Notes: generated from the sequence alone by a model not told the origin. A stretch of DNA of 64,000 nucleotides from Candidatus Fimimorpha excrementavium (GCA_018710785.1 DVJD01000043.1:1-64000), one strand, 5' to 3'. Counted from the first letter of the stretch, positions 44,201 through 53,369 are shown. Made by a program: numbers and translations.

Positions 44201-45148
44201 CCCGGCCAGGACTTTTTTCAAACCATTTTTCACCCTGTCCCGCATGGCGCAAGCCTGGGCCGCCAGCGTTTCGGAATACGTATCCGTCTTTTTCCTTCTG
44301 GGCTTAATCCCGAATTTCAGGGCCGTCAGTTTCTGCCGCGCTTCCTCATAGGAATCAAAACGGCAGGCATCCTCGATCTTCTGCCGTTCCAGCAAAAACG
44401 GCTCCGCATAGGGTATGGGGCCTTCTTCCTGGCGGCAGATGGAAAGAATCCGATCATATATGCGCACATATTCCTGAAGCTGCATCCGAAGCTGCTCCAA
44501 AAAATACCGCATCCAGGGCGCATCTTCCAGCTCCTCCATATCCCGGATCCCGTAGCTTTTTAGACAGCCCGAAAGCCAGACATCCGGCCAGGGATAGCTT
44601 CTGGAAAATTCATAGAACTTAAGAATCATGTCGCGGATTCCGCCGTCATCCCTGCCGGTGGCATACGTGTCCACAAAATCCAAAAACGCCTCATCCGCTT
44701 CCCCGTAGTACTCCTCCAGCATGGCGTCCAGCACATCCGCCTGCAGAAGCTTCAGCTCCCCTTCGTCGCCGATCCGAAACGATGGGTCCAGGGCAATCCG
44801 GTGGAAATGATTTCGTATGACGGAAAGGCAGAAGCTGTGAATCGTCGTGATCTGCGCCGTATGTACCAGCGTCATCTGCCTCTGCAGGTGGGTGTTTTCC
44901 GGTTCTTCCTCCACCTTCTGCTGAATCGCCTGCGCGATCCTCTCCCGCATTTCCCCCGCCGCTGCATTGGTGAAGGTCACGATCAGCAGACGGTCAATGT
45001 CCACCGGATGATCCGCATCACTGATTTTGGCGATGATGCGCTCCACCAGCACCGCCGTCTTTCCGCTTCCCGCTGCCGCCGAAACCAAAATATTCCTGTC
45101 CCTTAATTCAATTACCTGTTTTTGTTCCTTTGTCCATGTAAAAGCCAT
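41276..45148 (-). CDS. addA: ATP-dependent helicase/nuclease subunit A (AddA)
   Basis: AddA works with AddB in double-strand-break end resection at Chi. The 1290-aa protein starts MAFTWTKEQKQVIELRDRN with Walker A SAAAGSGKTAVLVERI. It contains DFSDLEHLALSIL, MIDEYQDSNYVQEVL (Walker B), GDVKQSIYKFRLA, and TVRIMSIHKSKGLEFPIVF. YVAMTRAREKLIL is also present, all UvrD/AddA motifs. The last 150 residues hold the nuclease site QGVIDAW...LILVDYKTDRV. AddB is not adjacent, which is unusual because addB normally comes just before. An M28 peptidase gene lies there instead. Confidence 0.95.
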   Translation of the reverse strand: MAFTWTKEQKQVIELRDRNILVSAAAGSGKTAVLVERIIAKISDADHPVDIDRLLIVTFTNAAAGEMRERIAQAIQQKVEEEPENTHLQRQMTLVHTAQITTIHSFCLSVIRNHFHRIALDPSFRIGDEGELKLLQADVLDAMLEEYYGEADEAFLDFVDTYATGRDDGGIRDMILKFYEFSRSYPWPDVWLSGCLKSYGIRDMEELEDAPWMRYFLEQLRMQLQEYVRIYDRILSICRQEEGPIPYAEPFLLERQKIEDACRFDSYEEARQKLTALKFGIKPRRKKTDTYSETLAAQACAMRDRVKNGLKKVLAGYFSKTPQQTVSDIKQAGKAVEQMVKLTKDFSDRYTEEKRTKNLVDFSDLEHLALSILMEEKDGEMVPSEVADQMAQWYEEIMIDEYQDSNYVQEVLLNSVSSERFGRPDIFMVGDVKQSIYKFRLAKPELFMEKYETYTEKESSHQKIELHQNFRSRASVLDGVNFFFYQIMQKELGDITYTEAAALHPGLTYEETDHPVGGETELLLLDLTEPKTADGENGGGMAADAKEETEEELLTDREWEARMVAARIRKLVDPQTGQYVWDKKIGGYRRASYGDIVILLRTVSGWAECFTEVLMSEGIPAYAESQSGYFTALEVQVVLNLLRLIDNPIQDIPLASVLHSHIGGLSSQELAQIRMGYPKKELGNGLFGAMSFYLEHHRTKTDGVEDHTDGKEPGLEEKLEIFVERLNRYRRAASYMPIHELLLYVMGDSGYYDYVSAMPAGERRKANLDMLVERAVAYEKTSYRGVFQFVRYIEKLQKYSVDYGEASVIGENEDTVRIMSIHKSKGLEFPIVFLSGTAKMFNKQDTRSRVVFHPDFGIGVDAVNPALRVRSVTLMKKVFQNKLLLENLGEELRVLYVAMTRAREKLILTGAKKKMREYLGKLADGIDPGDRRLGYDALIGADCYLDWIVPASMKHRAAAPIYAAIEKPVPVSSVLYHDPAQLRTELMGIEDVFMETVSREAKKTADKRFLAEIDMETTENEKEAEWIDACFSYPYHYNDLEQVYATVSVSDLKRQHLLEEEAASLVEDGGRLDEKEGLGDRPEEEKTVPKFLMEEEEVAGARRGTVYHRIMEWLDLKALYATGCMEDGLETRRARDILEGWLVSMLDRMEAEGRLTERERKAVWTPDLSGFYLSALGRRMVKAAVHGTLKREQQFLLGVSPSQLYPDIKAPEDEILMIQGVIDAWFEENGKLILVDYKTDRVEEGNEAVLLNRYGVQIFQYERALRMITGKEVGEAWIYSFSLRRGVKVT

Positions 45149-45191
45149 CAATCCGCTATCCTTTCCCTTCCATTCCCTCTATCCCAGTCGC

Positions 45192-45232
45192 TCCTCACCA
45201 ATTCTTCTATTTCCGGAAAACATTCACAGGCC
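45192..45232 (-). repeat. Dispersed repeat, copy 2
   Basis: The minus strand contains GGCCTGTGAATGTTTTCCGG followed by AAATAGAAGAATTGGTGAGG, matching copies 1 and 3. A short hairpin (GGCGGCAC/GTGCCGTCC) precedes it after the M28 stop. In one frame it reads ACECFPEIEELVRSDWD. Confidence 0.65.
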
Positions 45233-45277
45233 GGAGGACGGACGGCACCCAAAAGTGCCGCCGTTTCCTTCATCTTA

Positions 45278-46561
45278 TCACAGAATCGGGTTTTGCAAAA
45301 TGGAAAACGTGATAAAATCCATCCCGGTTTTCTTCCAGGGCAGCAGCGTCCAGGAAAACATGTTCCAGTCCCTGGTTTCGCCGCTGGTCCCCGCTTCGCC
45401 GTCCGCCGTTTCCGCCGTCCCCTTCGTCTCTTCCCGGATATCCGTCTGAGGATCCGCCGGTTCGGATTCTGCCGCCGCTCCTTCCCCGGGCTCTGGTTCC
45501 GGTGCCTCCCATTTCTGAAAACGAAGTTCCGGATTTCGAAGCATATGGGTAATCACCGCCGTCGTATCCGCCAGGTGCGCCCGGATTCGTCCCGGAAAAT
45601 ATTCTTCCAGCACCGCCAGATCGTCAAAGGCTGCCATATGCATCACCCTGCCGCCGGTGGAAGAGAGACGCTCGTCCGCTGTCTGATACCAGCAGGTCTG
45701 GTTGGTCTGTTCATTTCCTCCGCTTCCATCCGCTTCGCACCACCTGGATGCCTCAAAATACACATAGGGAATCCCCCACGCCGCATTGAAATAATGCTGA
45801 TCGCTGCCTGTGATTCTGGTGGGCGTCTCAAACATCTCCACCGACTCCGGCAGCGTATTCAGAGAAACGCCCAGCTGGGCTGCCGCCTGGTTCGCCCAGT
45901 CATATCCCTCCCGGCGCAGCAGCTCCCCGTTTTCTCCATAGACACCGCCATAGGCAAACAAGCGGTCCCCCGCCGCCACACAATCCACATTGATATAGCA
46001 CACAGCCCGGGATGCCTCCTCCTTTTTCACCGTCGTATAATAACAGCTCCCCGCATATCCGATGCCGGTGAGCGTGCTCTCCTCGCCGTCAAAAAAGCAG
46101 AATTTCAGGGTCTGTTCCATCTCATCCCCCGCCACCTGGCGCGCCACCTCCATCACCGCCGCCACACCGGAGGCATTGTCATCCGTCCCTGTGGTATCCA
46201 CACTGTCATAATGGGCCCCCACATACACAATGCCGTCCCCATATCCCGGCTTCGTGGCAATATAATTGACAAAGGAAAATCCGCCCTGTTCAAACGGCAT
46301 GGCCTCCACCTGATATCCCATGGCTGCCATCTCATCCGCAATCCACTGCCCTGCCGAATGCTTCGCCTCCGACCCGGCCGTCCGGTTCGGAAACCGTTCT
46401 GTCATCTGCGTCAAATACTGCCAGGCCTCTTCCCCATATCCTTCTCCTTCCTCTGCCTCCCCCCGCATATTCCCCGCACTGCCCGCCAGCATCACAGCCG
46501 CCAGCAAAACCAGCCCAATCCTCCTCCCCCGCAAAAGCCATCCTCTCCGTCGTCCATCCAT
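45278..46561 (-). CDS. Secreted M28-family zinc aminopeptidase
   Basis: A 427-aa exported peptidase. The start MDGRRRGWLLRG (ATG at 46561) has AAGGAG 7 nt upstream. A signal peptide follows (hydrophobic core RIGLVLLAAVMLAGSAG). M28 metal ligands: VGAHYDSVD, TDDNASGVAAVMEVAR, FFDGEES (catalytic Glu), NVDC, and MHMAAFDDL near the C-terminus. The last 110 residues are Glu/Pro/Gly/Thr-rich and may be wall-associated or a linker, and they end in a hydrophobic stretch. It probably trims peptides outside the cell for uptake. Confidence 0.9.
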   Translation of the reverse strand: MDGRRRGWLLRGRRIGLVLLAAVMLAGSAGNMRGEAEEGEGYGEEAWQYLTQMTERFPNRTAGSEAKHSAGQWIADEMAAMGYQVEAMPFEQGGFSFVNYIATKPGYGDGIVYVGAHYDSVDTTGTDDNASGVAAVMEVARQVAGDEMEQTLKFCFFDGEESTLTGIGYAGSCYYTTVKKEEASRAVCYINVDCVAAGDRLFAYGGVYGENGELLRREGYDWANQAAAQLGVSLNTLPESVEMFETPTRITGSDQHYFNAAWGIPYVYFEASRWCEADGSGGNEQTNQTCWYQTADERLSSTGGRVMHMAAFDDLAVLEEYFPGRIRAHLADTTAVITHMLRNPELRFQKWEAPEPEPGEGAAAESEPADPQTDIREETKGTAETADGEAGTSGETRDWNMFSWTLLPWKKTGMDFITFSILQNPIL

Positions 46562-46672
46562 AGCCAATCTCCTTCCTTTCCGATCAATATCTCTCTTTCA
46601 GCAATTACTAGATGATTGCGAAACTTGCAAAGCCAAATAAATCCTCATTTTTTAAATCCCAACGCCCGCAGT

Positions 46673-46715
46673 TCTTCTCACCAATGCTTTTGTTTGCGGA
46701 AACCATTCACAGGCT
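46673..46715 (-). repeat. Dispersed repeat, copy 3
   Basis: The minus strand contains AGCCTGTGAATGGTTTCCGC then AAACAAAAGCATTGGTGAGA, matching copies 1 and 2. It follows the large palindrome. In one frame it reads ACEWFPQTKALVRRTAG. Confidence 0.65.
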
Positions 46716-46865
46716 GAAGGGAGCGAACCTTTTCCCTGGCGGGCTTTGAAAAACGTCGGTACTTGATTCTTCCAGCTTCTCGGAAGCGCAGAAGAATCTT
46801 AGTACCGCTACGTTTTTCACTGAGCGGAAGCGTCCCGCCAGGGAAAAGGTTCGCTCCCTTCGGCC
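46712..46865. repeat. Large imperfect palindrome (about 154 bp)
   Basis: Outer arms 46717-46743 and 46834-46860 are a perfect 27-bp inverted repeat (AAGGGAGCGAACC then TTTTCCCTGGCGGG). Four or five more outer pairs include one T-G pair. Inner arms GAAAAACGT, GGTACT and GATTCTTC each find complements on the right. The right side has about 15 extra bases, so it is slightly asymmetric. It has no transposase gene. It is related to the terminator at 11269-11320. Confidence 0.75.
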
Positions 46866-46936
46866 GTCCGAGTTCTCACTTTAAAACTTCTATTCCTTCC
46901 AATGAGTTTCGCCTTGCCTGCAAATGGGTTTTGCCT

Positions 46937-47830
46937 TCACCTGCAATACCCATAAAACGCTTCCCATTTATCCGTAAACGCACTTTCCTTCCGGTAAACC
47001 AGATGAAACTCCCTCGTAATCTCCAGTTCCTGCCCCCCGTCCGCGCAGGGCTTTCGAATCCGGATCCGTCCGAACCTGCCTTCCTCCAGCTCCTGCTTCA
47101 CAGCCGCTTCATACAGAAAGGAAATCCCCTGCCCTGCGGCAATGAGTTCCTTTATGACAGAAAAATTGCTGATCTCCACCATGCCCGAAAAGCTGGCGAC
47201 AGAATAATTATATGCGGACAGCACCTGTTCCATGACCGCCCTGGTGCCGGAGCCCTCTTCCCGGACCAGGATGGTCTCCGAAAACAAGTCTTCCAAATTC
47301 CGCTGCCCCTTCAGGCAGTCATGTCCCGCCCGGCAGACACCGATATAGGGCTCCTCCCGGATCAGACGGAATCCATATTCCTGTTTGTCAAAAAAACCCT
47401 CCACCAGTATGAAGTCCAGTTTTCCCTCATCCAGTTCATTCAAAAGAATCCTGGTATTTTCCACCTCCAGAGAAATCCGGCACTCCGGATGATCCTGCAA
47501 AAAGCGGCTGATCACCGGCGCAATCACAAATTCCCCGATGGTTTTTGTGGCGCCGATATGAAGCGTCTGAATCTGCGGCGCCCGGAGCCGTTCCTTGATC
47601 TGGCGGCAGTGATAATCCAGCAGATACGCCTGCTTCTTCAGAATCTTCCCCTGCGGGGTCAGCGTCAGCGTCTTATTTTTGTATTCAAACAGACGGCATC
47701 CATAATAATGTTCCAGATAATGAATGTGCTGCGTGACCGCCGGCTGTGTGATGCACAACTTCTTCGCCGTTTTCGTATAGTTCATGGTTCCGCACAAATT
47801 CAAAAATGTATCCATTCGAAAATCCAGCAT
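46937..47830 (-). CDS. LysR-family transcriptional regulator
   Basis: A 297-aa LysR regulator. N-terminal [23 protein letters not shown] then [20 protein letters not shown]. The co-inducer domain is a periplasmic-binding-like fold ([17 protein letters not shown] near residue 95). GAGGGG lies 4 nt before the ATG. It is divergently transcribed, 147 nt from the YeiH gene, the classic arrangement of a LysR regulator and its target. In enterobacteria YeiE/YeiH are paired the same way, so it probably controls the exporter. That last point is inference. Confidence 0.9.
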   Translation of the reverse strand: MLDFRMDTFLNLCGTMNYTKTAKKLCITQPAVTQHIHYLEHYYGCRLFEYKNKTLTLTPQGKILKKQAYLLDYHCRQIKERLRAPQIQTLHIGATKTIGEFVIAPVISRFLQDHPECRISLEVENTRILLNELDEGKLDFILVEGFFDKQEYGFRLIREEPYIGVCRAGHDCLKGQRNLEDLFSETILVREEGSGTRAVMEQVLSAYNYSVASFSGMVEISNFSVIKELIAAGQGISFLYEAAVKQELEEGRFGRIRIRKPCADGGQELEITREFHLVYRKESAFTDKWEAFYGYCR

Positions 47831-47977
47831 TTGGCCCCTCTATTGATAAGTTATATTTATAATCGTATAAAAATGTATAATTTCATTATATGGTACATCC
47901 ATGGTATACTCAAGCCGTTTCTGGAAAAAACTGAAAATAAAAAATGGAAGCATAGCTGCTTCCGAATGGAGGATGTT

Positions 47978-49006
47978 ATGAATATGACAAAAGAAAATGT
48001 TCCCGGTCTGCTGCTCTGCCTGGGGATCGCGGTGCCCTGCTGGCTTTTTGGCAAAGCCTTTCCGGTGATCGGAGGGCCTGTCTTTGCCATTTTGGCCGGA
48101 ATGATACTGACCCTTATTTTAAAAGACAAATCTGCCGTACAGCCCGGCATTGCCTATACGTCCAAAAAGATTCTGCAGTATGCGGTCATACTTCTGGGAT
48201 TCGGGCTGAATCTCTCGGAAATATGGAAGGTGGGGAGCACATCGCTCCCCATCATCGTGTCCACCATCGCTACTTCGCTGGTGATCTCTTATCTGCTCTT
48301 TTGTCTGATGAAGATCCCGGCCAATATCTCCATCCTGGTGGGCGTCGGATCGTCCATCTGCGGCGGTTCCGCCATCGCGGCCACCGCTCCCGTCATCGGA
48401 GCAGACGACGAAGAAATCGCCCAGGCCATCTCCGTGATCTTTTTATTCAATATCCTGGCCGCACTGGTTTTCCCTTCCCTGGGCAGCGCCATCGGCCTCT
48501 CCAATGAAGGCTTCGGCCTGTTTGCCGGAACGGCGGTCAATGACACGTCCTCGGTCACAGCTGCCGCCTCTGCCTGGGACGGCATGCATTCAGGCGCCAA
48601 TACCCTGGACACAGCCACCATCGTCAAACTGACCAGAACCCTGGCCATCATCCCGATCACTTTGGTGTTGGCCCTGCACCGCACCAGAACGGCCAGAAAG
48701 CAGGGGACTGCTTCCGGGAAGACCTACTCACTCAAAAAGATTTTCCCGTTTTTTATCCTGTTCTTCATCCTGGCCTCTGTGATCACCACCGTGTGCACGT
48801 CTTTCGGCGTCCCCGCTTCCGTCTTCGGCGCGCCCAAAGAACTCTCCAAATTTTTCATCATCATGGCCATGGGCGCCATCGGACTGAACACCAACCTGGT
48901 AAAACTGGTGAAAACCGGCGGCAAGCCCATCCTCATGGGGCTTTGCTGCTGGATCGGCATCGCGTGCGTCAGCCTTTTGATGCAGCATGTCTTTGGACTG
49001 TTGTGA
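47978..49006 (+). CDS. YeiH family putative sulfate/sulfonate exporter (UPF0324)
   Basis: A 342-aa membrane protein with about 10 helices. Start [13 protein letters not shown] has GGAGG 5 nt upstream; the frame is open far upstream (through the LysR region), but that part has no site. Seen: [39 protein letters not shown], then [20 protein letters not shown], and [20 protein letters not shown], all YeiH/UPF0324 signatures. Family members are linked to sulfur or taurine metabolites. Its LysR neighbour probably regulates it. Confidence 0.92.
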   Translation: MNMTKENVPGLLLCLGIAVPCWLFGKAFPVIGGPVFAILAGMILTLILKDKSAVQPGIAYTSKKILQYAVILLGFGLNLSEIWKVGSTSLPIIVSTIATSLVISYLLFCLMKIPANISILVGVGSSICGGSAIAATAPVIGADDEEIAQAISVIFLFNILAALVFPSLGSAIGLSNEGFGLFAGTAVNDTSSVTAAASAWDGMHSGANTLDTATIVKLTRTLAIIPITLVLALHRTRTARKQGTASGKTYSLKKIFPFFILFFILASVITTVCTSFGVPASVFGAPKELSKFFIIMAMGAIGLNTNLVKLVKTGGKPILMGLCCWIGIACVSLLMQHVFGLL

Positions 49007-49020
49007 GTCTTTTGTTTGAA

Positions 49021-50931
49021 TTATTTCTCCGGAGTATGGATCTCGTAGCTCTGGTCATGGAAGTTTACCGTAACCGTGGTTCCGTCCGAGAATGTGGTGC
49101 GCTGCTTCTTCCAGTCTCCATCGATAAATTCGTGTTTTACCATCTCACATTTCGCGATTCTTTCCTGGAGATCGGCCACTGTGCGGTACCGTCTGATTTC
49201 CTCATCCAGCTTCTGCTCATATGCGGCATCAAAGGCTCCGTCGATATTCGGATACGCTCCGTCCTTCTCCAGATAGGCGGCGCCGCCGTTTAAGAGGGCA
49301 TACAGCATATAGTCCTCCTGTCCCGGGATCTGATCCATGGGCCATGGCAAAATCAGACAGTCATGATAGACCAGGTTGAACAGGGGAACCGGGATTCCCT
49401 TGCGCGGCGCGTCCGGACCTGCCAGCATGAAATCATACGGTCCATAATGGCAGAATACCAGGCTCTTCATGGACCAGTCCGATACCTCTTCGGAGCTGGG
49501 GAGAATGTTTCTGGAACTCAAATACTCAAAGCATCTGGCGCGGAACTCAAAGCACTCTTTCCGCGTCATGCGGTGGTGGGGATGACTGCATTCATCGCCT
49601 TCATTGCAGGTGAACACATCCAGATACGTTCCCTCCAAATGGATTCCATGGCGGAAGAGTTCTTCGAAATTGCGCTTTACATAATAGGGAGCCTGGCTGG
49701 CGCACAGATAACTCTGCCAGCCGCCTGCCCAGCGCGCAAACTTTGGCACTTCTCCATGGACATCATGGATCGCATATTCCTCATTGAATGTGGGGGCATC
49801 CATATAATAATCCCGGTACTGGTCGTGAACGCCGAACATATAACCGCATTCCTCCATGGCATCGGAAAGGGACTTCATGCCTTCCCAGCCGCCTGCTTCT
49901 TCACAGGCCGGAAGATAATCGGGGTGCTTATTATCGTATCCCGGATCGCCCCAGCCATCCAGATGCAGATACAGCTTCTCCACGCCCTTTTCTTTAAAAT
50001 GACGGATTTCCTTTTCCCGATGGGAAAACGGAATCACGAGATCATTTTTCTCCGGATGCTCTTTGTCATAAAAGGCGGAATCCGGCGACTGATGGGTTTT
50101 GATCCCCTTATGTACAAAGGCAGAACCGATCAGCTTGTCCACCAGCGGATTCTTCGCCGCCTTCTCTGCCAGGGAAGTGAACAATCCCGTCTCCCTGGCA
50201 TATAGCCGGTAGACCTTGCAGAGCGTATTGTAATCGCAGTCACTTAAAAAGGTATAGCGCGCCACGCGGCGGTATCCCAGCTTTCCAAGGCTTGGCAGAA
50301 AGCGCATGCCCACATGGGTATAGGGACCTCCTGCCGGATGATCCACATGGTAAGCCGCATCCCACGGATGCTCGCAGATGGCGATGTAGCCCTCTCGGCC
50401 GCGGACCTGGCCGAACCATGGCATGTACGCATTGCTGGAGCACATCTGTCCGTCAAATCCCAGCTTCGTCACTTCATTTTCCCATGTATTCGGAAGCAAA
50501 AGTCCCTGCAGCACATTCAAAACACTGTACCAGCGGTCATCCCCGGTATCAAACTCCATATATCCCGGCCAGTAGATTGCTTTAAACTCCAGTCCCGCTT
50601 CCTTCATGGGAATCAATTCAAAACGGATATCCCCTGTGGAAAACTCAATCCATGCCATGGTGTCAAAGGCGAACTCCACCTGCGTTCCGTTTACGGCAAA
50701 TCCCTCGTAGGAAGAACAAATCCCCTTTCCAATGCCGTTTTCAAACACCCCATGGCGGATGGATGACGCACTGGAAAATGGAATCTCTGTCCCATCCTGC
50801 ATCAAAATATACGGACGATATTCCTTCGCCCAGCTCCAAACCGTTTCATCAGCCTGAATGGTAAAAGACAGGCTGGCTTCGTCAAATGTGAGGCTTGTAC
50901 GGCCCACACAAACCTGATACTTCGTTTCCAT
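49021..50931 (-). CDS. DUF5696-like/glycosidase-fold protein
   Basis: A 636-aa cytosolic protein with an N-terminal beta-rich region and a TIM-barrel-like part. In this second part are YLHLDGWGDPGYDNKHPDYL, GVHDQYRDYYMDAP and HLEGTYLDVFTCNEGDECSH, with a likely catalytic Asp in YLDVF. SEEVSDWSMKSLVFCHYGPY follows. The layout resembles DUF5696/GH101-like proteins that handle sugars. No signal peptide is present, so it probably acts on an imported oligosaccharide. The start METKYQVC has GGAGG 4 nt upstream. No transporter is adjacent. The exact reaction is not clear. Confidence 0.65.
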   Translation of the reverse strand: METKYQVCVGRTSLTFDEASLSFTIQADETVWSWAKEYRPYILMQDGTEIPFSSASSIRHGVFENGIGKGICSSYEGFAVNGTQVEFAFDTMAWIEFSTGDIRFELIPMKEAGLEFKAIYWPGYMEFDTGDDRWYSVLNVLQGLLLPNTWENEVTKLGFDGQMCSSNAYMPWFGQVRGREGYIAICEHPWDAAYHVDHPAGGPYTHVGMRFLPSLGKLGYRRVARYTFLSDCDYNTLCKVYRLYARETGLFTSLAEKAAKNPLVDKLIGSAFVHKGIKTHQSPDSAFYDKEHPEKNDLVIPFSHREKEIRHFKEKGVEKLYLHLDGWGDPGYDNKHPDYLPACEEAGGWEGMKSLSDAMEECGYMFGVHDQYRDYYMDAPTFNEEYAIHDVHGEVPKFARWAGGWQSYLCASQAPYYVKRNFEELFRHGIHLEGTYLDVFTCNEGDECSHPHHRMTRKECFEFRARCFEYLSSRNILPSSEEVSDWSMKSLVFCHYGPYDFMLAGPDAPRKGIPVPLFNLVYHDCLILPWPMDQIPGQEDYMLYALLNGGAAYLEKDGAYPNIDGAFDAAYEQKLDEEIRRYRTVADLQERIAKCEMVKHEFIDGDWKKQRTTFSDGTTVTVNFHDQSYEIHTPEK

Positions 50932-51084
50932 GTAACCCTCCACTGTTTGATCAAATGAGCGGACGGCACCGCCGGTGAAAAAAGGCATCCGCATCCGCTT
51001 CGCTGTCTCAAAGTATACCATACGGATACATTTTTTCCCAGTGGTTCCAGTGGAAAAATGGGATGAAAAAATGGGAAGATTGGC

Positions 51085-51726
51085 TTACGGCATTTCTTCC
51101 ACGATTTTCCCCTGATCCATCTCCGTCACCGTGTCGCACAGTTCTTCGATGTCTTCCATGTAGTGGGAGGACATGATAATGGTGATTCCCTCTTCGTTCA
51201 ATTCCCGAAGCAGCTTCCGTATCTCCACTACGCCATGTTTATCCAGCCCATTCATCGGTTCGTCCAATAAAAGAAGCGGCGGCTTCTCCATGATGGCCTG
51301 GGCGATTCCAAGCCGGTGCTTCATGCCCAGAGAATACGTCCCAACCCCCTTTTTGCTGTCCGGATCCAATCCTACTTTCTTTAAAACTTCTTTGATTTCC
51401 TCCTCGGAAATGGTTTTTCGGACAGCGGCCAGCAGCTTTAGATTTTTGTATCCGCTCATGGAATTGATAAATCCGGGTTCTTCTATGATGATCCCCATAT
51501 CCTGCGGCGCCGATGGCTTCACTGGTTTTCCCTGAACCAGGATCGTCCCGGAATTGGGCACCATAAATCCGCAGATGCATTTAAACAGCACCGTTTTTCC
51601 GGAACCGTTGCGCCCGATCACCCCATGGATTTTTCCCTTTTCAAAGGAGAGACTGACATGATCCAGCGCCGTATTTTCCTTAAACTTTTTCGTTACTTCT
51701 TTTACTTCCACCATGATTTCTGCCAC
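51085..51726 (-). CDS. ABC transporter ATP-binding protein
   Basis: A 213-aa ATPase. Walker A GVIGRNGSGKTVLFKCICGF, Q-loop IIIEEPGF, signature YSLGMKHRLGIAQAIM, Walker B LLLLDEPMNGLDKHG, and H-loop MSSHYMEDIEEL. The most likely start is GTG (51726, AGGAGG 9 nt upstream, one base past the permease stop), giving MAEIMVEVKEVTKKF. It is the last gene of a four-gene operon (lipoprotein, two membrane proteins, ATPase). ABC-2 exporters of this sort carry bacteriocins, lantibiotics or lipids. Here nothing marks the cargo. Confidence 0.9.
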   Translation of the reverse strand: MAEIMVEVKEVTKKFKENTALDHVSLSFEKGKIHGVIGRNGSGKTVLFKCICGFMVPNSGTILVQGKPVKPSAPQDMGIIIEEPGFINSMSGYKNLKLLAAVRKTISEEEIKEVLKKVGLDPDSKKGVGTYSLGMKHRLGIAQAIMEKPPLLLLDEPMNGLDKHGVVEIRKLLRELNEEGITIIMSSHYMEDIEELCDTVTEMDQGKIVEEMP

Positions 51727-51727
51727 A

Positions 51728-52600
51728 CTAAAACTCCTCCTTCGCCATATGAACATCCTTTTTACAGTAAATAACCGTGGAAATCACCCCCATTGCCAAA
51801 CTTCCTCCCAGCAGTACCGCCGTCACGTATCCCAACGGCGGATAAATGCCCTGATTCCAAAAATCCACCATAAACATACTGCACCAGCTGAACGGAGAAA
51901 ACCAATAAATATATTCTCCAAACCACATTTGGCCGAAATACGACCAGAAATACATGAGAAAAATCAGCAGGCCTGTTACAGGAATTCCAAGGGTTCCCCT
52001 GGAAGCCAAATTAAAAACCATAATCAGATTGGCCATAAAGACAGCGACCATCCACATCAGAAAACATGTTATCACCGTGGCTTCTATGGGGGTAAAGGTA
52101 CGTACAATTTTTTCATGAATCCCCAAAGTCACTAAATGGCTCGACGGCATTACATCTCCCGCCGCCAAAGCTCTGACGGCCGTTCCCCAATCATTGGATA
52201 GATCAAAACTGGGGAGCATAAAAACAATGGATACGACCAGATATATCATCACATATACCAGCCCTGCCAGCCAGATATACAGAAATTGTCCGATCATCCA
52301 CGGCCTTCTCCCGACGCGTATCAGCGTAAACGGCATTTGCCTGTCAGCAAATGGCGCATTGCCAAAAAATGCCGCCGTGATACAGCAGTATACCATGATC
52401 ATCGACGGAGACCGCAAATAAAAAGGCAGTACCCATGAGGTCATTCCCCCATAAATTTCCCGCGCGTACGCCGATATACTCGTATAATCCCAAAAGCCGA
52501 ATGCCGCAATGGTAAGGAGCAGAACTATGATCCGTGTATTTTTCCCCCATTTTTTAAAATTTCCCCACACACATACCAAAACATTTCTGCAGTTAATCAT
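51728..52600 (-). CDS. ABC-2 type membrane protein (permease A)
   Basis: A 290-aa protein with about 6 membrane helices and no conserved soluble domain. Start MINCRNVLVCVWGNFKKW, AGGAGG 7 nt upstream. Its ATG lies 8 bases inside the preceding permease gene, so they are coupled, and one base separates its stop from the ATPase start. With the next gene it forms the membrane part of the exporter. Cargo unknown. Confidence 0.8.
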   Translation of the reverse strand: MINCRNVLVCVWGNFKKWGKNTRIIVLLLTIAAFGFWDYTSISAYAREIYGGMTSWVLPFYLRSPSMIMVYCCITAAFFGNAPFADRQMPFTLIRVGRRPWMIGQFLYIWLAGLVYVMIYLVVSIVFMLPSFDLSNDWGTAVRALAAGDVMPSSHLVTLGIHEKIVRTFTPIEATVITCFLMWMVAVFMANLIMVFNLASRGTLGIPVTGLLIFLMYFWSYFGQMWFGEYIYWFSPFSWCSMFMVDFWNQGIYPPLGYVTAVLLGGSLAMGVISTVIYCKKDVHMAKEEF

Positions 52601-53369
52601 TTTGAGACCTCCTCTCTGCTTTCTCTATGGTACAATACCCAAGAACCAACAAGAGGATAATAGTTATCACTAGTTTTAGTAATAGACTGATTGCAGGAGT
52701 CCCCGCGTTGACTGTTCCCTCTATATAGCCAAAAAGATTTAAATATCTTGGAAGTCCGCTTCCCATCCTTCCCAGAAACAGATACCCTACCATGGGCAGC
52801 ATCAGCGCTGCGAATTTCTTTGGAAAATATACCGAAATGCACATGCTTAACCCGGAAAAGAAAGCCGCCGACAGGCTAAAGTGAATCAATAGAAAAATTA
52901 AATACCGCGCCACCTGATCCTGCTCCAGCAGATAAGCATAGGCATCCCCCGATGTCGCGAAGAGGAACAGGGGAACCCGAATCCAATACAAAAGCAAACA
53001 GCCAAGACTTCCTATCGCATACGACATCCCTGCTGCCAATGAAGCGACCACAAATTTGATGCCCACGTAGGTTTTTATCCCCATCCGAACAGACCAAAAT
53101 TGCAATACCTTATCATTGTATTCTTCTGCGTAGCTTAAAGAAAACGGAAGCAGCGGGAAAATTGCCAGCGTCATAATAAAAATTCCGGTCCCTCTCACAA
53201 ATCCCCACACTCCGACTGCATCCACAATACCTTCCGATTCATCCAAATACGGATAACCTGTTGTATACATAACCGCAGCGATTCCCAAACATGCCGCCAA
53301 AAATCTCCAGGAAACCAGCGCCCGTTTTCCCTGAATGATAACGCACCGTATGCCCTTCATCCCTCTCAT
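52593..53369 (-). CDS. ABC-2 type membrane protein (permease B)
   Basis: A 258-aa protein with about 6 predicted helices, similar in organisation to the next permease. Start MRGMKGIRCVIIQGKRALVSW, with AGGG 6-7 nt upstream. It overlaps the next gene by 8 bp and follows the lipoprotein gene by 39 nt. It probably pairs with permease A and the ATPase. No family name is certain. Confidence 0.75.
   Translation of the reverse strand: MRGMKGIRCVIIQGKRALVSWRFLAACLGIAAVMYTTGYPYLDESEGIVDAVGVWGFVRGTGIFIMTLAIFPLLPFSLSYAEEYNDKVLQFWSVRMGIKTYVGIKFVVASLAAGMSYAIGSLGCLLLYWIRVPLFLFATSGDAYAYLLEQDQVARYLIFLLIHFSLSAAFFSGLSMCISVYFPKKFAALMLPMVGYLFLGRMGSGLPRYLNLFGYIEGTVNAGTPAISLLLKLVITIILLLVLGYCTIEKAERRSQND

Noticed and set aside
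46763-47977. Long plus-strand open frame reading into yeiH
   Set aside because: It runs antisense to the LysR gene, has no ribosome binding site, and its sequence is the complement of LysR codons. The YeiH family starts at 47978 with a clear GGAGG.
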